A DNA stretch of 64,000 nt from Murinocardiopsis flavida (GCF_003014485.1 NZ_PYGA01000001.1:310001-374000); one strand, 5' to 3'; positions 51,054-60,072 are shown, numbered from the stretch's first letter. The notes: generated by a model not told the origin, from the sequence alone. Numbers and translations are program-made.

Positions 51054-53441
51054 ATGACGCGATCCATAAAGGGACTCAACACTGTGACGTCGAACGGGCA
51101 CGAGCGCGCCAAACCCCTCCGCACTGGCGACCCGCACGAGCTGGGCGCCTACCGCCTGCTGGGGCGCCTGGGCCGAGGCGGCATGGGAACGGTCTACCTC
51201 GCGAAGGACACCGCCGACCGCAATGTCGCCGTCAAGCTGATCCACCCCGACATCAGCGACGACACCGACTTCCGCCGCCGGTTCGCCCGCGAGGTCGAGG
51301 CCGCGCGCAAGGTCGCCCGCTTCTCCACGGCCGGGGTCATCGACGCCCAGCTCGACGGCGACCCCCTGTTCATCGTGTCGGAGTACGTGCCGGGCCCGAA
51401 CCTCGCCGAGGCCATCGACGCCGACGGCCCCATGGACGGCGGCACCCTCGAAAGCCTCGCCATGGGGGTCGCCGCCGCGCTCACCGCCATCCACCGGGCC
51501 GGGGTCATCCACCGCGACCTCAAACCGGCGAACGTCCTGCTGTCGGCCGTGGGGCCCAAGGTCATCGACTTCGGCATCGCGCGGGCGATGGACGACGACG
51601 CCGCCGTCACCCGCTCCAGCCAGCTCATGGGCACCCCCGCCTACCTCGCGCCGGAGCTCATCGTCGGCCAGGGCATCACGCCGGCCTCCGACATCTTCTC
51701 CTGGGGCTGCCTGGTGGCCTTCGCGGGCACCGGGACCGCCCCGTTCTCCGCGCCCACCGTGCCCGCCGTGCTGCACCAGATCAGCTCCGCCCCGCCCAAC
51801 CTCGAAGGGCTCGACCCGCGGCTGGCGGAACTGGTCGTGCAGGCCCTCGACAAGGACCCCGTCAACCGGCCGACGGCCCAGGGCCTGCTGAACCAGCTCG
51901 TCGGCCAGGAGGACCCCAGCGCGTCCGTCGTCGACCGCACCCTGGTGAAGTCGTGGACGCCGCCCTCCACCGCGCGCCCCGCCGGCGACGACACCGCCGC
52001 CGCTGCCGCCGGGGGCGTCCTCGGCGCCGCGGCGGGGGCCGCCGCTGGTGCGGCCATGGCCGGCGGCGACGCCGAGACCGCGCACACGACCCGGCCGACC
52101 GCCGACCTCTCCGAGCAGCAGACCGCCGCGCTGCCGCCCGAGGACGCCCCCGAGCCGCCGACCCATTCCTTCGGCCAGGACGCCCCGCCGCCCGTCGGGC
52201 AGTCCCCCTACGCGCACACACCGCCCTCGGTCACCCCGCCCTCAGGCCCGCAGCAGGGGTTCCCGCCGACCGCGCCGCAAGGCCCGCCCACGGGTCCCGG
52301 CCAGGGCCCCTACGGCGCGCCCGGCGGCCCGGTCGGCCACCCCTCGGGGCCGCAGCAGCCGGGGTACGGCCCCCAGGGCGGCTACGCAGCGCCGCATTCC
52401 GGCCCGCAGCCCGCCACGCAGTACGGTTACGGCCCGCCGTCCGGGCCGCAGCAGCCCGGCACGCCGCACGCGGGGCCCTACGGCTACGGCCCGCCGCCGG
52501 GCCCGCAGCAGGGCGCCCCCTTCACCCCCCAGCCGGGGACCCACTCGCCGCCGTTCGGGCAGCCGGGCCACGCGGGTCCCGGCGGACCCGGCGGGCCTGG
52601 CAACGGCGGTCCCGGCGGGCCCGACCCCGTCCCCGGTGCGGCGCCGGGCGGCCCCGGCAACGGAAAGCCCGGTGCCCCCCGCAGCAGGCTCAAGCTCTAC
52701 GGCGCCGCGGCGGGTGCGCTGGTCATCGTCGCAGCGCTGGCGTTCGGCGGGTACACCCTGTTCGGCGGGCCGTCGTTCCCGCAGGGCACCGAGGTGTACG
52801 TCGAGAACTTCGCCAAGGGCGAGCAGAGCGGCTGGAGCGATGGCGACTTCCCCGGCGAGTTCGAGGAGGACTCGTCCTCCGGGCACATCGACGACGGGTT
52901 CTCGGTCCGCGCCACCGAGGACGATCCGGCCGTCCAGGCGTACGCCCAGATCGAGAAGACCCCGGAGAAGGCGAGCGTCAGCGCTGACATGGCCTTCCAG
53001 AGCGGGCCCAGCTACGCGACCGCCGGCCTCTTCTGCCTCAGCACCACCGAAGAGGTCGACCTGGAGACGGTCTACCACCAGTACGAGGTCACGGTGCGCA
53101 AGGACGGCACGGAGGCGAAGATCGTCCGCTCCGACGGCACCGCCGGCGACGACCTCGCGACGACCGAGGGCGGCGAGGTCGCCGGCTACGAGGTCGACCC
53201 GAAGGGCAAGAAGGCGAACGAGCTCGCGATCTCCTGTGTCCCCGACTCCGAGACCGAGACCACCACGATCCGGCTCTGGGTGAACGGCACCTTCGCCCTC
53301 GAAGCGGAGGACACCAGCAGCAAGCGGATCAAGAAGGGCCACACCGGGGTCATGGCGCTGCGCGAGAACAGCGGCAGCGGCGGCGACGCCATCGCGCACT
53401 TCGACAACTACCGCATCGGCGACATCAGCGGCAGCGAGTAA
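51054..53441 (+). CDS. transmembrane Ser/Thr protein kinase with LamG-like extracellular domain
   Basis: 795 residues. Hanks-type kinase at ~28-290: glycine loop LGRGGMGTVYLAKD, invariant Lys in VAVKLI, catalytic HRDLKPANVLL, DFGIARAMD, activation segment MGTPAYLAPEL. A Pro/Gln/Gly/Tyr-rich linker follows (~310-545), one membrane helix (YGAAAGALVIVAALAFGGYTLF, ~549-570) and an outside domain (~575-795) with ENFAKGEQSGW, FSVRATEDDP and HFDNYRIGD, resembling a jelly-roll/LamG concanavalin-like fold. No PASTA repeats, so it is not PknB. Ligand unknown. A quinone oxidoreductase gene begins 16 bp after its stop. Confidence 0.93.
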   Translation: MTRSIKGLNTVTSNGHERAKPLRTGDPHELGAYRLLGRLGRGGMGTVYLAKDTADRNVAVKLIHPDISDDTDFRRRFAREVEAARKVARFSTAGVIDAQLDGDPLFIVSEYVPGPNLAEAIDADGPMDGGTLESLAMGVAAALTAIHRAGVIHRDLKPANVLLSAVGPKVIDFGIARAMDDDAAVTRSSQLMGTPAYLAPELIVGQGITPASDIFSWGCLVAFAGTGTAPFSAPTVPAVLHQISSAPPNLEGLDPRLAELVVQALDKDPVNRPTAQGLLNQLVGQEDPSASVVDRTLVKSWTPPSTARPAGDDTAAAAAGGVLGAAAGAAAGAAMAGGDAETAHTTRPTADLSEQQTAALPPEDAPEPPTHSFGQDAPPPVGQSPYAHTPPSVTPPSGPQQGFPPTAPQGPPTGPGQGPYGAPGGPVGHPSGPQQPGYGPQGGYAAPHSGPQPATQYGYGPPSGPQQPGTPHAGPYGYGPPPGPQQGAPFTPQPGTHSPPFGQPGHAGPGGPGGPGNGGPGGPDPVPGAAPGGPGNGKPGAPRSRLKLYGAAAGALVIVAALAFGGYTLFGGPSFPQGTEVYVENFAKGEQSGWSDGDFPGEFEEDSSSGHIDDGFSVRATEDDPAVQAYAQIEKTPEKASVSADMAFQSGPSYATAGLFCLSTTEEVDLETVYHQYEVTVRKDGTEAKIVRSDGTAGDDLATTEGGEVAGYEVDPKGKKANELAISCVPDSETETTTIRLWVNGTFALEAEDTSSKRIKKGHTGVMALRENSGSGGDAIAHFDNYRIGDISGSE

Positions 53442-53457
53442 CGGGGGGATCGCACCT

Positions 53458-54438
53458 ATGCGTGCCATTGTCATCAAAGAGCAGGGCGGGCCCGAGGTCC
53501 TGACCATGAGCGAGGTCGCCGACCCCGTTCCCGGGCCCGGCGAGGTGGTCGTCGGCATCGAGGCCCGCGGCGTCAACTTCATCGACGTGTACCAGCGCAG
53601 CGGCGCCTACACCGTCGACACCCCGTTCGTGCCCGGGGTCGAGGCGGCCGGGACCGTCCTCTCCGTGGGCGACGGCGTCACCGGCCTCGCGGTGGGGCAG
53701 CGGGTCGGCTGGGCCATGCGGCCCGGCGCCTACGCCGAACAGGCCGCCGTACCGGCCGACCGCACCGTCCCGCTCCCCGACGGAGTCGGCTTCGAGCAGG
53801 CCGCGGCCGTCCTGTTGCAGGGGCTCACCGCCCACTACCTCACCCACTCCACCCACGCCGTGCGCGCGGGCGACACCGTCCTCGTGCACGCCGCCGCGGG
53901 TGGAACGGGGCTGCTCATCACCCAGCTCGCGAAGCTGCGCGGCGCACGCGTCATCGGGACGGTGTCCACCGAGGAGAAGGAGCGCCTCGCGCGCGAGGCG
54001 GGCGCCGACGACGTCATCCGCTACGACGGCTTCGCGGGCGACTCCGCGGGCCTCGCCGCCGCCGTCAGGGACCGCGCCGGCGGAACGGGCGTCGCCGCCG
54101 TCTACGACGGTGTCGGGGCCGCCACCTTCGACGCCAGCCTGGCGAGCCTGCGCCCGCGCGGCGTCCTCGCGCTGTTCGGCCAGTCCAGCGGCGCGGTGCC
54201 GCCGGTCGACCCGCAGCGGCTCAACACCGCGGGGTCGGTGTTCCTGACCCGGCCGACCCTCGCCCACTACGTCGCCGAGCGCACCGAACTGCTGGAGCGC
54301 TCCGCCGCGCTGCTCGGGCTGGTGCAGGACGGGCGGCTGGAGGTCAGGGTCGGGGGGCGCTACCCGCTCGCCGACGCGGGGCGCGCCCACGAGGACCTCA
54401 CCGCGCGGCGCACTACCGGCAAGCTGCTGCTCACCTGA
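53458..54438 (+). CDS. NADPH:quinone oxidoreductase, zeta-crystallin type
   Basis: 326 residues of the MDR superfamily. N-terminal GroES-like fold begins MRAIVIKEQGGPEVLTMSEV with VNFIDVYQRSGAY, the quinone reductase signature; the Rossmann dinucleotide motif is VLVHAAAGGTGLLITQLAKLRGARVIGTVSTEEKERLA. Lacks zinc-binding Cys residues, as expected for this branch. It probably reduces quinones by one electron using NADPH. It is very close (16 bp) downstream of the kinase gene, likely co-transcribed, and ends in a strong hairpin shared with the SPFH gene. Confidence 0.94.
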   Translation: MRAIVIKEQGGPEVLTMSEVADPVPGPGEVVVGIEARGVNFIDVYQRSGAYTVDTPFVPGVEAAGTVLSVGDGVTGLAVGQRVGWAMRPGAYAEQAAVPADRTVPLPDGVGFEQAAAVLLQGLTAHYLTHSTHAVRAGDTVLVHAAAGGTGLLITQLAKLRGARVIGTVSTEEKERLAREAGADDVIRYDGFAGDSAGLAAAVRDRAGGTGVAAVYDGVGAATFDASLASLRPRGVLALFGQSSGAVPPVDPQRLNTAGSVFLTRPTLAHYVAERTELLERSAALLGLVQDGRLEVRVGGRYPLADAGRAHEDLTARRTTGKLLLT

Positions 54439-54450
54439 GGCACCGACGAA

Positions 54451-54483
54451 CCGGGGGGCGCCGTCTGCGACGGCGCCCCCCGG
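54451..54483. terminator. bidirectional terminator, 15-bp stem
   Basis: CCGGGGGGCGCCGTC (54451-54465) and GACGGCGCCCCCCGG (54469-54483) are perfectly complementary with a TGC loop, between the convergent quinone oxidoreductase and SPFH genes. Confidence 0.75.
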
Positions 54484-54502
54484 TCTTGTGTGCGAGCGCG
54501 GC

Positions 54503-55612
54503 TCAGCCGCCGGAGCCCGCCGAGGCACCGCCGCCCTTGCCCGGTGTGCCCGCCGCCGCTTCGGCCTCGGCCTTGGCGTCGGCGACCGCGGCGGCGGCGT
54601 TCTCCGCGGCCTTGGTGGCCGCGTTCACGGCGTCGTCCCTGACCGGGTCGCCGGAGGTGAGCTCGGGCGTGGGCGACTCCCCGGTGTCCTCGGACGCCGC
54701 CGGCTCCTCCTGGGGCGCCGCGGCCGCTGCGCCGTCGGACGCTGCCGGGCCGCCGAACGCCTTGGACACGCTCTGGACGGCCTGGGTCAGCTCGCCGGGG
54801 ATCACCCAGAAGGTGTTGCCCTCGCCGTTGGCGAGCGACGGCAGGGTCTCCAGGTACTTGTAGGCGAGCAGCTTGGAGTCGGCGTTGTTGCGGTGCACCG
54901 CCTGGAACACGCGCTCGATGGCCTTGGCTTCGCCGTCGGCGCGCAGGATGGCCGCCTGCTGCTGGCCCTGGGCCTCCAGGATGGCCTGCTGCCGGGCGCC
55001 CTCGGCGGTGAGGATCCGCGACTGCCGCTCGCCTTCGGCGTGCAGCACGACCGCGCGCTTGTCGCGCTCGGCGCGCATCTGCTTCTCCATGGCCTCCTTG
55101 ATGGAGGGCGGCGGGTCGATGGCCTTGATCTCGACCCGGTTCGCACGGATGCCCCACTTGCCGGTGGCGTCGTCGAGGACGCCCCGGAGCCGGGTGTTGA
55201 TCTCCTCGCGGGAGGTCAGCGTGCGCTCCAGGTCCATCCCGCCGATGACGTTGCGCAGCGTGGTGACGGTCAGCTGGTCTATTGCCTGGAGGTAGTTCGC
55301 CACCTCGTACGCCGCGGCCTTGGGCTCGGTGATCTGGTAGTAGAGCACCGTGTCGATGTTGACGACGAGGTTGTCCTCGGTGATGACCGGCTGCGGCCGC
55401 GAGGAGAACACCTGCTCGCGCAGGTCGAACTTCGTGTTGACCCGGTCGACGCCCGGAATGATGAAGTTCAGCCCCGGTTGCAGGGTGCGGAGGAAGCGGC
55501 CGAACCGCTCGATGTTGTAGGCGCGCGCCTGGGGGACGATGCGGACCGTGGACATGACCGCGAGGACCGCCAGAATCGCGATAACGATGAGGAACACTTC
55601 AAAACCGAACAT
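54503..55612 (-). CDS. SPFH/Band 7 (stomatin-like, QmcA type) membrane protein
   Basis: 369 residues. One N-terminal membrane helix (FEVFLIVIAILAVLAVM) precedes an SPFH domain: VRIVPQARAYNIERFGRFLRTLQPGLNFIIPGVDRV, DNLVVNIDTVLYYQITEPKAA, and a coiled-coil stretch KRAVVLHAEGERQSRILTAEGARQQAILEAQGQQQAAI typical of stomatin-like proteins. The C-terminal ~85 residues are Ala/Pro/Ser/Gly-rich. SPFH proteins organise membrane microdomains and associate with proteases or NfeD. An nfeD gene lies 67 bp upstream on the same strand, the standard operon partner. Confidence 0.95.
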   Translation of the reverse strand: MFGFEVFLIVIAILAVLAVMSTVRIVPQARAYNIERFGRFLRTLQPGLNFIIPGVDRVNTKFDLREQVFSSRPQPVITEDNLVVNIDTVLYYQITEPKAAAYEVANYLQAIDQLTVTTLRNVIGGMDLERTLTSREEINTRLRGVLDDATGKWGIRANRVEIKAIDPPPSIKEAMEKQMRAERDKRAVVLHAEGERQSRILTAEGARQQAILEAQGQQQAAILRADGEAKAIERVFQAVHRNNADSKLLAYKYLETLPSLANGEGNTFWVIPGELTQAVQSVSKAFGGPAASDGAAAAAPQEEPAASEDTGESPTPELTSGDPVRDDAVNAATKAAENAAAAVADAKAEAEAAAGTPGKGGGASAGSGG

Positions 55613-55679
55613 CTGCTGCCTGCCAAGTCACTGTCGGATTCGTTGGGCGGGGTGGCGCGGGTGCGCGGAGTCGCACCGG

Positions 55680-56120
55680 TCAGGGCAGGGCCTCACGCGG
55701 GTAGACCACGGCGGTGGCCCCCTCGATCTCCATGACGTCGACCTTCGCACCTTCGGGAATGACCTGGGTCTCGTCGAGGCACCGCGCCGACCATTCCTCG
55801 CCGGAGAGCTTGATGCGGCCGTGCTCGCCGCTGATCTCCTTGACGACCAGCCCGGTGCGGCCGACGAGCGCGGCGGTCCCGGACCGTAACAGGGGCGGTG
55901 TGCGCAGGTGCCTGCGCGCGATCGGGCGTACGACGAGCAGCCCTGCCGCCGAGGTGGCCGCGAACGTCAGCAACTGGGCCGCGAGACCCAGGTCCAACGC
56001 TCCGACAACCCCTGCCGCAAGCGCTGCGATGGCCAGCAGCCCCAAGGAGAGCGTCAGCGTGAAGATCTCCGCGACGCCCAGGGCGACGGCCACCACCATC
56101 CAGATGATCCACAACGGCAT
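55680..56120 (-). CDS. nfeD: NfeD-family membrane protein (OB-fold)
   Basis: 146 residues; short NfeD1b-type form without a ClpP-like protease domain. Three or four hydrophobic helices (IIWMVVAVALGVAEIF, LGLLAIAALAAGVVGAL, LLTFAATSAAGLLVV) are followed by an OB-fold (LVGRTGLVVKEISGEHGRIKLSGEEWSARCLD, IPEGAKVDVMEIEGATAVVYP). It is predicted to work with the SPFH protein encoded immediately downstream in membrane homeostasis. ATG 56118-56120. Confidence 0.93.
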   Translation of the reverse strand: MPLWIIWMVVAVALGVAEIFTLTLSLGLLAIAALAAGVVGALDLGLAAQLLTFAATSAAGLLVVRPIARRHLRTPPLLRSGTAALVGRTGLVVKEISGEHGRIKLSGEEWSARCLDETQVIPEGAKVDVMEIEGATAVVYPREALP

Positions 56121-56391
56121 GGATACCGGCCTCCCGTCCGTTGGCGGGTACCCCTAAACTACCCGCGTGTAGCGGACTGGCACGCTCTGCCCGGCAACGG
56201 TTTGCGATCGGTGCCACGCCCGGCGCCGCCGCGGGCGTCCCGCGCGATCGGCCCGCCCCCGCGCCGAGCTGGCCGGATCCGGACAGTTGACCGCCGCGTG
56301 GGCGCGGCTCGGTGCGCGGCGCCGCGGCCCCGCGCGGCGAAATGGCGTGCGGGCATACCCCATGACCCGCCGGGTTTGCAAGAATCGGCCC

Positions 56392-57003
56392 ATGAGCCAC
56401 TACCCCGAACCGCAGCCCGGACCTGGCGACTTCGGCCAGCAGCCCGGCGGCACCCCCTACCCACCGCAGGGCGCCCCCGACTGGGGCAATCCGTCGGGCG
56501 GCTACCCGCAGTCGGGCGGTTACCCGCAGCCGGGCGGATACCCGCAATCGGGCGGCTACCCCTCCGGGGAGATGGCGCCCTACAACCCCGCCCAGGCGCC
56601 CCAGACCGGCGGCTGGCAGGCGATGCCCGACCACGCGCCCGTCCCCCAGGGCGGCCCCCCGGTGGCGACCATCGGCGATATCACGGTGACCCAGACCGAG
56701 ATCATCACGCCGGCGGGGAGCTGCCCGCTGCGCGGCGCCACCTGGTCCATCAACGACATGACGCACGTCGAGGAGAAGATCGCGCCGTGGGCCCTCATCG
56801 TGGCCATCCTCGGATTCTTCTTCATCTGCGTCTTCAGCCTGTTCTTCCTGCTGGTGAAGGAGACGAGCGCCTCGGGCAGCGTGCAGGTGACCGTGCGCAA
56901 CGGCAACTTCTTCCACTCGACCCAGATCCCGGCGCACAGCCGTCCCCAGGTGCAGCACCTGCACCAGCAGTTCAACTACATCCGCTCGCTGTCGATGATG
57001 TGA
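56392..57003 (+). CDS. membrane protein with Tyr/Pro/Gly repeats, PH-like, unrecognised
   Basis: 203 residues. The N-terminal third consists of PxxGGYPQ repeats (SGGYPQSGGYPQPGGYPQSGGYP) and is disordered; then a short beta-like segment (VATIGDITVTQTEIITPAGSCPLRGATW), one or two tightly packed helices (WALIVAILGFFFICVFSLFFLLV) and a beta-rich end (SGSVQVTVRNGNFFHSTQIPA). The arrangement resembles small actinobacterial membrane proteins with a PH-like fold, but I cannot name the family. ATG 56392; ATG 56362 would add ten residues. A hairpin follows its stop. Confidence 0.75.
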   Translation: MSHYPEPQPGPGDFGQQPGGTPYPPQGAPDWGNPSGGYPQSGGYPQPGGYPQSGGYPSGEMAPYNPAQAPQTGGWQAMPDHAPVPQGGPPVATIGDITVTQTEIITPAGSCPLRGATWSINDMTHVEEKIAPWALIVAILGFFFICVFSLFFLLVKETSASGSVQVTVRNGNFFHSTQIPAHSRPQVQHLHQQFNYIRSLSMM

Positions 57004-57011
57004 TCGCCCTG

Positions 57012-57039
57012 CGGCCGGTCCACCGGGGTGGACCGGCCG
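57012..57039. terminator. bidirectional terminator, 13-bp stem
   Basis: CGGCCGGTCCACC and GGTGGACCGGCCG form a perfect stem with a 2-nt apex (4-nt after opening the last pair), between two convergent stops at 57003 and 57049. Confidence 0.7.
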
Positions 57040-57048
57040 GGCGCGGGA

Positions 57049-57489
57049 TCAGTCGGGCGGCGAACCGGGCGACGCCGCATCGGACGCGGCCCCCGGGGCG
57101 GCGGTGAGGTGCTCGATGAGCACCTCGCGCGCGTAGTCGGCAAGGGGGCGGCAGCGGGCCGCGGCCCCCAGTGCGGCGAACTCCTCGGGGTCGAACCCGA
57201 GCGTGAGGGTCGCGGGAGCGGACGACGCGCGGCGGGCCAGGCCGAGCATCTGGCGGTGCATGCGCTCCAGCGCCTCGGGCGGCAGCGGGCCGTACGCGGT
57301 CTCCAACTGGACCAGCCAGTCGCGGAGCTCGCACCAGCGCGCGTAGCGGCCCGCCAGCGAGCGCAGGTGGGCGGCGAGGTCGGCACCATCGGCCGCGCGG
57401 AGGAGTTCGGCGTGGGTATCGGGATCGAGGACGAGCGTGACCTCGCGCCGCGGCAGCGGTTGGGCCGGATCGGCAATGGCAGTGGACAT
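57049..57489 (-). CDS. unrecognised protein, possibly ribbon-helix-helix N-terminus
   Basis: 146 residues from ATG 57487-57489, with TGGAG 5 nt upstream. Residues ~16-52 (REVTLVLDPDTHAELLRAADGADLAAHLRSLAGRY) have the beta-helix-helix rhythm of ribbon-helix-helix proteins; the rest is mainly helical (WCELRDWLVQLETAYGPLPPEALERMHRQMLGLARR). A second LTLGFDPEEFAALGAAARCRPLADYAREVLIEHL resembles the first, perhaps an internal duplication with an RHH-like unit at each end. I do not recognise a family; a small DNA-binding regulator is one possibility. Confidence 0.62.
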   Translation of the reverse strand: MSTAIADPAQPLPRREVTLVLDPDTHAELLRAADGADLAAHLRSLAGRYARWCELRDWLVQLETAYGPLPPEALERMHRQMLGLARRASSAPATLTLGFDPEEFAALGAAARCRPLADYAREVLIEHLTAAPGAASDAASPGSPPD

Positions 57490-57900
57490 GCTGGCTCCAG
57501 AACTGGAGGGGGCGAACACGGGCGCCGCCCCGGACGGGCGGGAGCGGTGGTCGTCGCTGCGGGGGCGCTCGGCATCTTCGGAACGGCGCCGCACCGATGG
57601 GGGCGCGCCGTGGAACCCGCGTTCACATGACCGCTTGATCAGCACCTACGGTACCCGGCCGACCACGCCGGCACCATCGCGATACGGGTTGTCCACAGGC
57701 TCCCGCGCCGCGGCACACAGCCCGGGACGACCGCCACAGGCCGCCCGGAAACGACGCACGGGCCGCATCAGTGCCACAATCGGGCGAGTGCGTAGCCACG
57801 CACACCGCGATCCCGTACGCCACGGCGAGCGCGGCCCCCAGGACGCCGTCCCTCCCGGCGCTCCGACAACGCGCCCCCCAACAGGACTGGCGGATCGACT

Positions 57901-59628
57901 ATGAGTCAGCAGCCCTCCGGAGCAGACCGGCCCGTCGCCGGCCGCTACCGGCTGGTCGACGAGCTCGGCCGAGGCGGCATGGGACGCGTCTGGCGCGCCC
58001 ACGACGAACGTCTGAACCGCGCGGTGGCGCTCAAGGAGCTGCTGCTCCCCGACGACCTCGGCGAAAGCGAGCACGGCCACCTCGCCGAACGGATGCGCCG
58101 CGAGGCCCAGGCCGCCGCCATGGGTGCGCACCCCTCGATCGTCACCGTCCACGACGTGGTCGAGGACGGCGGGCGGCCCTGGATCGTCATGGAGCTGGTG
58201 TCGGGCCGTTCGCTGAGCAGGCTGGTCCGCGCCGACGGCCCGCGCGACGCCGTCCGGACGGCCCGCTGGGGCCTCTCCGTCCTCGCCGCCCTCGACACCG
58301 CCCACCGGCTCGGCATCCTGCACCGCGACGTCAAACCCGCGAACATCATGGTCACCGACGACGACCGCGCGGTCCTGACCGACTTCGGGATCGCGCTGAT
58401 CGAGGGCAGCGCGGCCTTGACCCGCACCTCGGGGCTCGTGGGCTCGCCCGCCTACCTCGCGCCCGAACGCCTCGACCTGCACCCCGCGAGCGCGAAGACC
58501 GACCTGTGGTCGCTGGGCGCCACACTGTGGTTCGCCGCGTCGGGCTCGTCCCCTTTCCAGCGCGGCGACATCGCCGAGACCGTCAGCGCCGTCCGCATGG
58601 AGCCGCTCCCCCGCCTCCCCGTCGAAGGCCCTCTGGCCATGGCGCTCGAAGGGCTGCTGCGCAAGTCCCCCGAGGACCGGATCGACTCCGAGGAGGCGCG
58701 GCGGCTGCTCACCCTCGCCTCGGAGGGGACCGCGACAGCGGGCTCGGCGTCCTTTTCGGGCCTCGGGACGGCGGCCGACCCTGGATCGGCGTCCGGACTC
58801 GGGGCGGCGGCCGCGCTCGGACCGGCGTCCGGTCGGCAGGACGGCACCCAGAACACCCCGACGCCCGCCCCGCAGGCCACCGCCCACACGCCGCAGCCGG
58901 CCCAGGTCTACTCGCCCCAGCTGCCGCCGTCCGAACCACCGGCCGACCGCCGCGGCAAGGGCTCGCTGGCGTGGCCGATCGCCGTCACCGTGCTGGGGGT
59001 GGCCCTGATCGCCGCGTCACTGGCGGCGTTCCTCGTCCTGGCGCCCGACAGGGCCGGGTCCGAAGGCGCCACCGGAGTCGGCACCTCGCAGCAGCCCGGC
59101 TCCGCCCCGTCGAAGGGCGGAGCGGTGACCAAGCAGGACGGCGCCGCCAGCGCGGAGCCCACATCAAAGGACGGCCAGGGGGCGCCGACCACGGTGCGGT
59201 CGGACCCGGCCGGGTTCGAGATCCGCGTCCCCGAAGGCTGGCAGCGCCGGGCCGAAGGCGACAGCGTGTACTACGACGACCCCGACGGCCCCGCCTACCT
59301 GCAAGTCGACCTGCGTCCGCACCCCACGGACGACCAGGTGGCGCACGTGACCGAGAGCGAACGCGGCACCAAGTCCACGGGCCGGCTGCCGGGGTACGAG
59401 CGGATCCGCATCGACGACGTATCCGGGCAGGCGCCCGGCGCCGAGTCCGCCGCCGACTGGGAGTTCACCTGGAACGACGACGGCGAGAAGCGGCACCTCC
59501 TCACCCGCAGCATGACCCTTAGCTCAGGCGGGCACGCGACCGTGGCCTGGGCCACCGCCGAGGACGAGTGGAACCGCCTCGCCGACCTCCGCGACACCTG
59601 CGTGGAGTCCTTCACCGCAGCCGGCTGA
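57901..59628 (+). CDS. transmembrane Ser/Thr protein kinase
   Basis: 575 residues. Kinase domain ~15-275: glycine loop LGRGGMGRVWRAHD, Lys in VALKELLL, HRDVKPANIMV, TDFGIALIEG, activation loop SGLVGSPAYLAPERL. A Ser/Ala/Pro-rich linker precedes one membrane helix (LAWPIAVTVLGVALIAASLAAFLVL, ~357-382); the outside part ends in a compact domain (~430-575, FEIRVPEGWQRRAEGDSVYYDDPDGPAYLQVDL) like those in many actinomycete kinases, possibly a ligand sensor. No PASTA repeats. Target unknown; a different ectodomain type from the kinase at 51-53 kb. Confidence 0.93.
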   Translation: MSQQPSGADRPVAGRYRLVDELGRGGMGRVWRAHDERLNRAVALKELLLPDDLGESEHGHLAERMRREAQAAAMGAHPSIVTVHDVVEDGGRPWIVMELVSGRSLSRLVRADGPRDAVRTARWGLSVLAALDTAHRLGILHRDVKPANIMVTDDDRAVLTDFGIALIEGSAALTRTSGLVGSPAYLAPERLDLHPASAKTDLWSLGATLWFAASGSSPFQRGDIAETVSAVRMEPLPRLPVEGPLAMALEGLLRKSPEDRIDSEEARRLLTLASEGTATAGSASFSGLGTAADPGSASGLGAAAALGPASGRQDGTQNTPTPAPQATAHTPQPAQVYSPQLPPSEPPADRRGKGSLAWPIAVTVLGVALIAASLAAFLVLAPDRAGSEGATGVGTSQQPGSAPSKGGAVTKQDGAASAEPTSKDGQGAPTTVRSDPAGFEIRVPEGWQRRAEGDSVYYDDPDGPAYLQVDLRPHPTDDQVAHVTESERGTKSTGRLPGYERIRIDDVSGQAPGAESAADWEFTWNDDGEKRHLLTRSMTLSSGGHATVAWATAEDEWNRLADLRDTCVESFTAAG

Positions 59629-59985
59629 CGGAGAGCCCGGACGGGCCGATCAGTGACCCGACAACGGGCGACCGGAGACGGCCGACCGGACGGAGCGATC
59701 GGTGACCGGACAACGGGTGACCGGGCGGGGCGACCCGTGACCGGGGACGGTCGACCGGGCGGGGCGATCGTGACCCGATGACGGGTAACGGGCAACCGAG
59801 CAACGGGTGACCGGGCAGGCGGATCTGGGTGTGAACGGGCGACCGACACGACCGGGTCAGGCTTGCACCGCCGCCCGACCAAATCCGCACCCACTCCGTT
59901 GCAACACGTTCCGACCTGCGATTACGTTCGACCCACGGGTGCGTTCCTCCCCGCCCCGCCACACGGCGCGAAGGGAGGTCGTCCA
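59629..59985. repeat. degenerate repeat block after the kinase gene
   Basis: Between about 59640 and 59825 the sequence is built from imperfect units of ACGGGTGACCGGGCGGGGCG and GGTGACCGGACAACGGGTGA type, with G-ACCG recurring every ten or so bases. No gene is accepted in it. The remainder to 59985 leads into a possible promoter and the 28-aa peptide gene. Confidence 0.65.
59899..59928 (+). promoter_or_regulatory. possible promoter of the 28-aa peptide gene
   Basis: TTGCAA (59899-59904) and TACGTT (59923-59928) are separated by 18 bp, with the start codon 58 nt downstream. Resemblance to a sigma-70-type promoter is fair; not proven. Confidence 0.35.
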
Positions 59986-60072
59986 ATGGACATCGCGACC
60001 ATCACAGCGATCATCTCGGTCATCGGTGTTTTCGACGTGTTCGACGTGTTCGGCGGCTGGTGGACCTGGTGA
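59986..60072 (+). CDS. possible 28-aa hydrophobic peptide
   Basis: ATG 59986 follows a strong ribosome site (AAGGGAGGT, 7-8 nt spacing). The peptide is MDIATITAIISVIGVF, then DVFDVFGGWWTW, ending at TGA 60070-60072. It is hydrophobic, with a repeated Asp-Val-Phe and a Trp-rich end and no charged Lys/Arg; composition and ribosome site suggest a translated membrane-active or secreted peptide rather than chance. The short length means chance cannot be excluded, and no processing, immunity or export gene is adjacent. Not a family I recognise. Confidence 0.45.
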   Translation: MDIATITAIISVIGVFDVFDVFGGWWTW

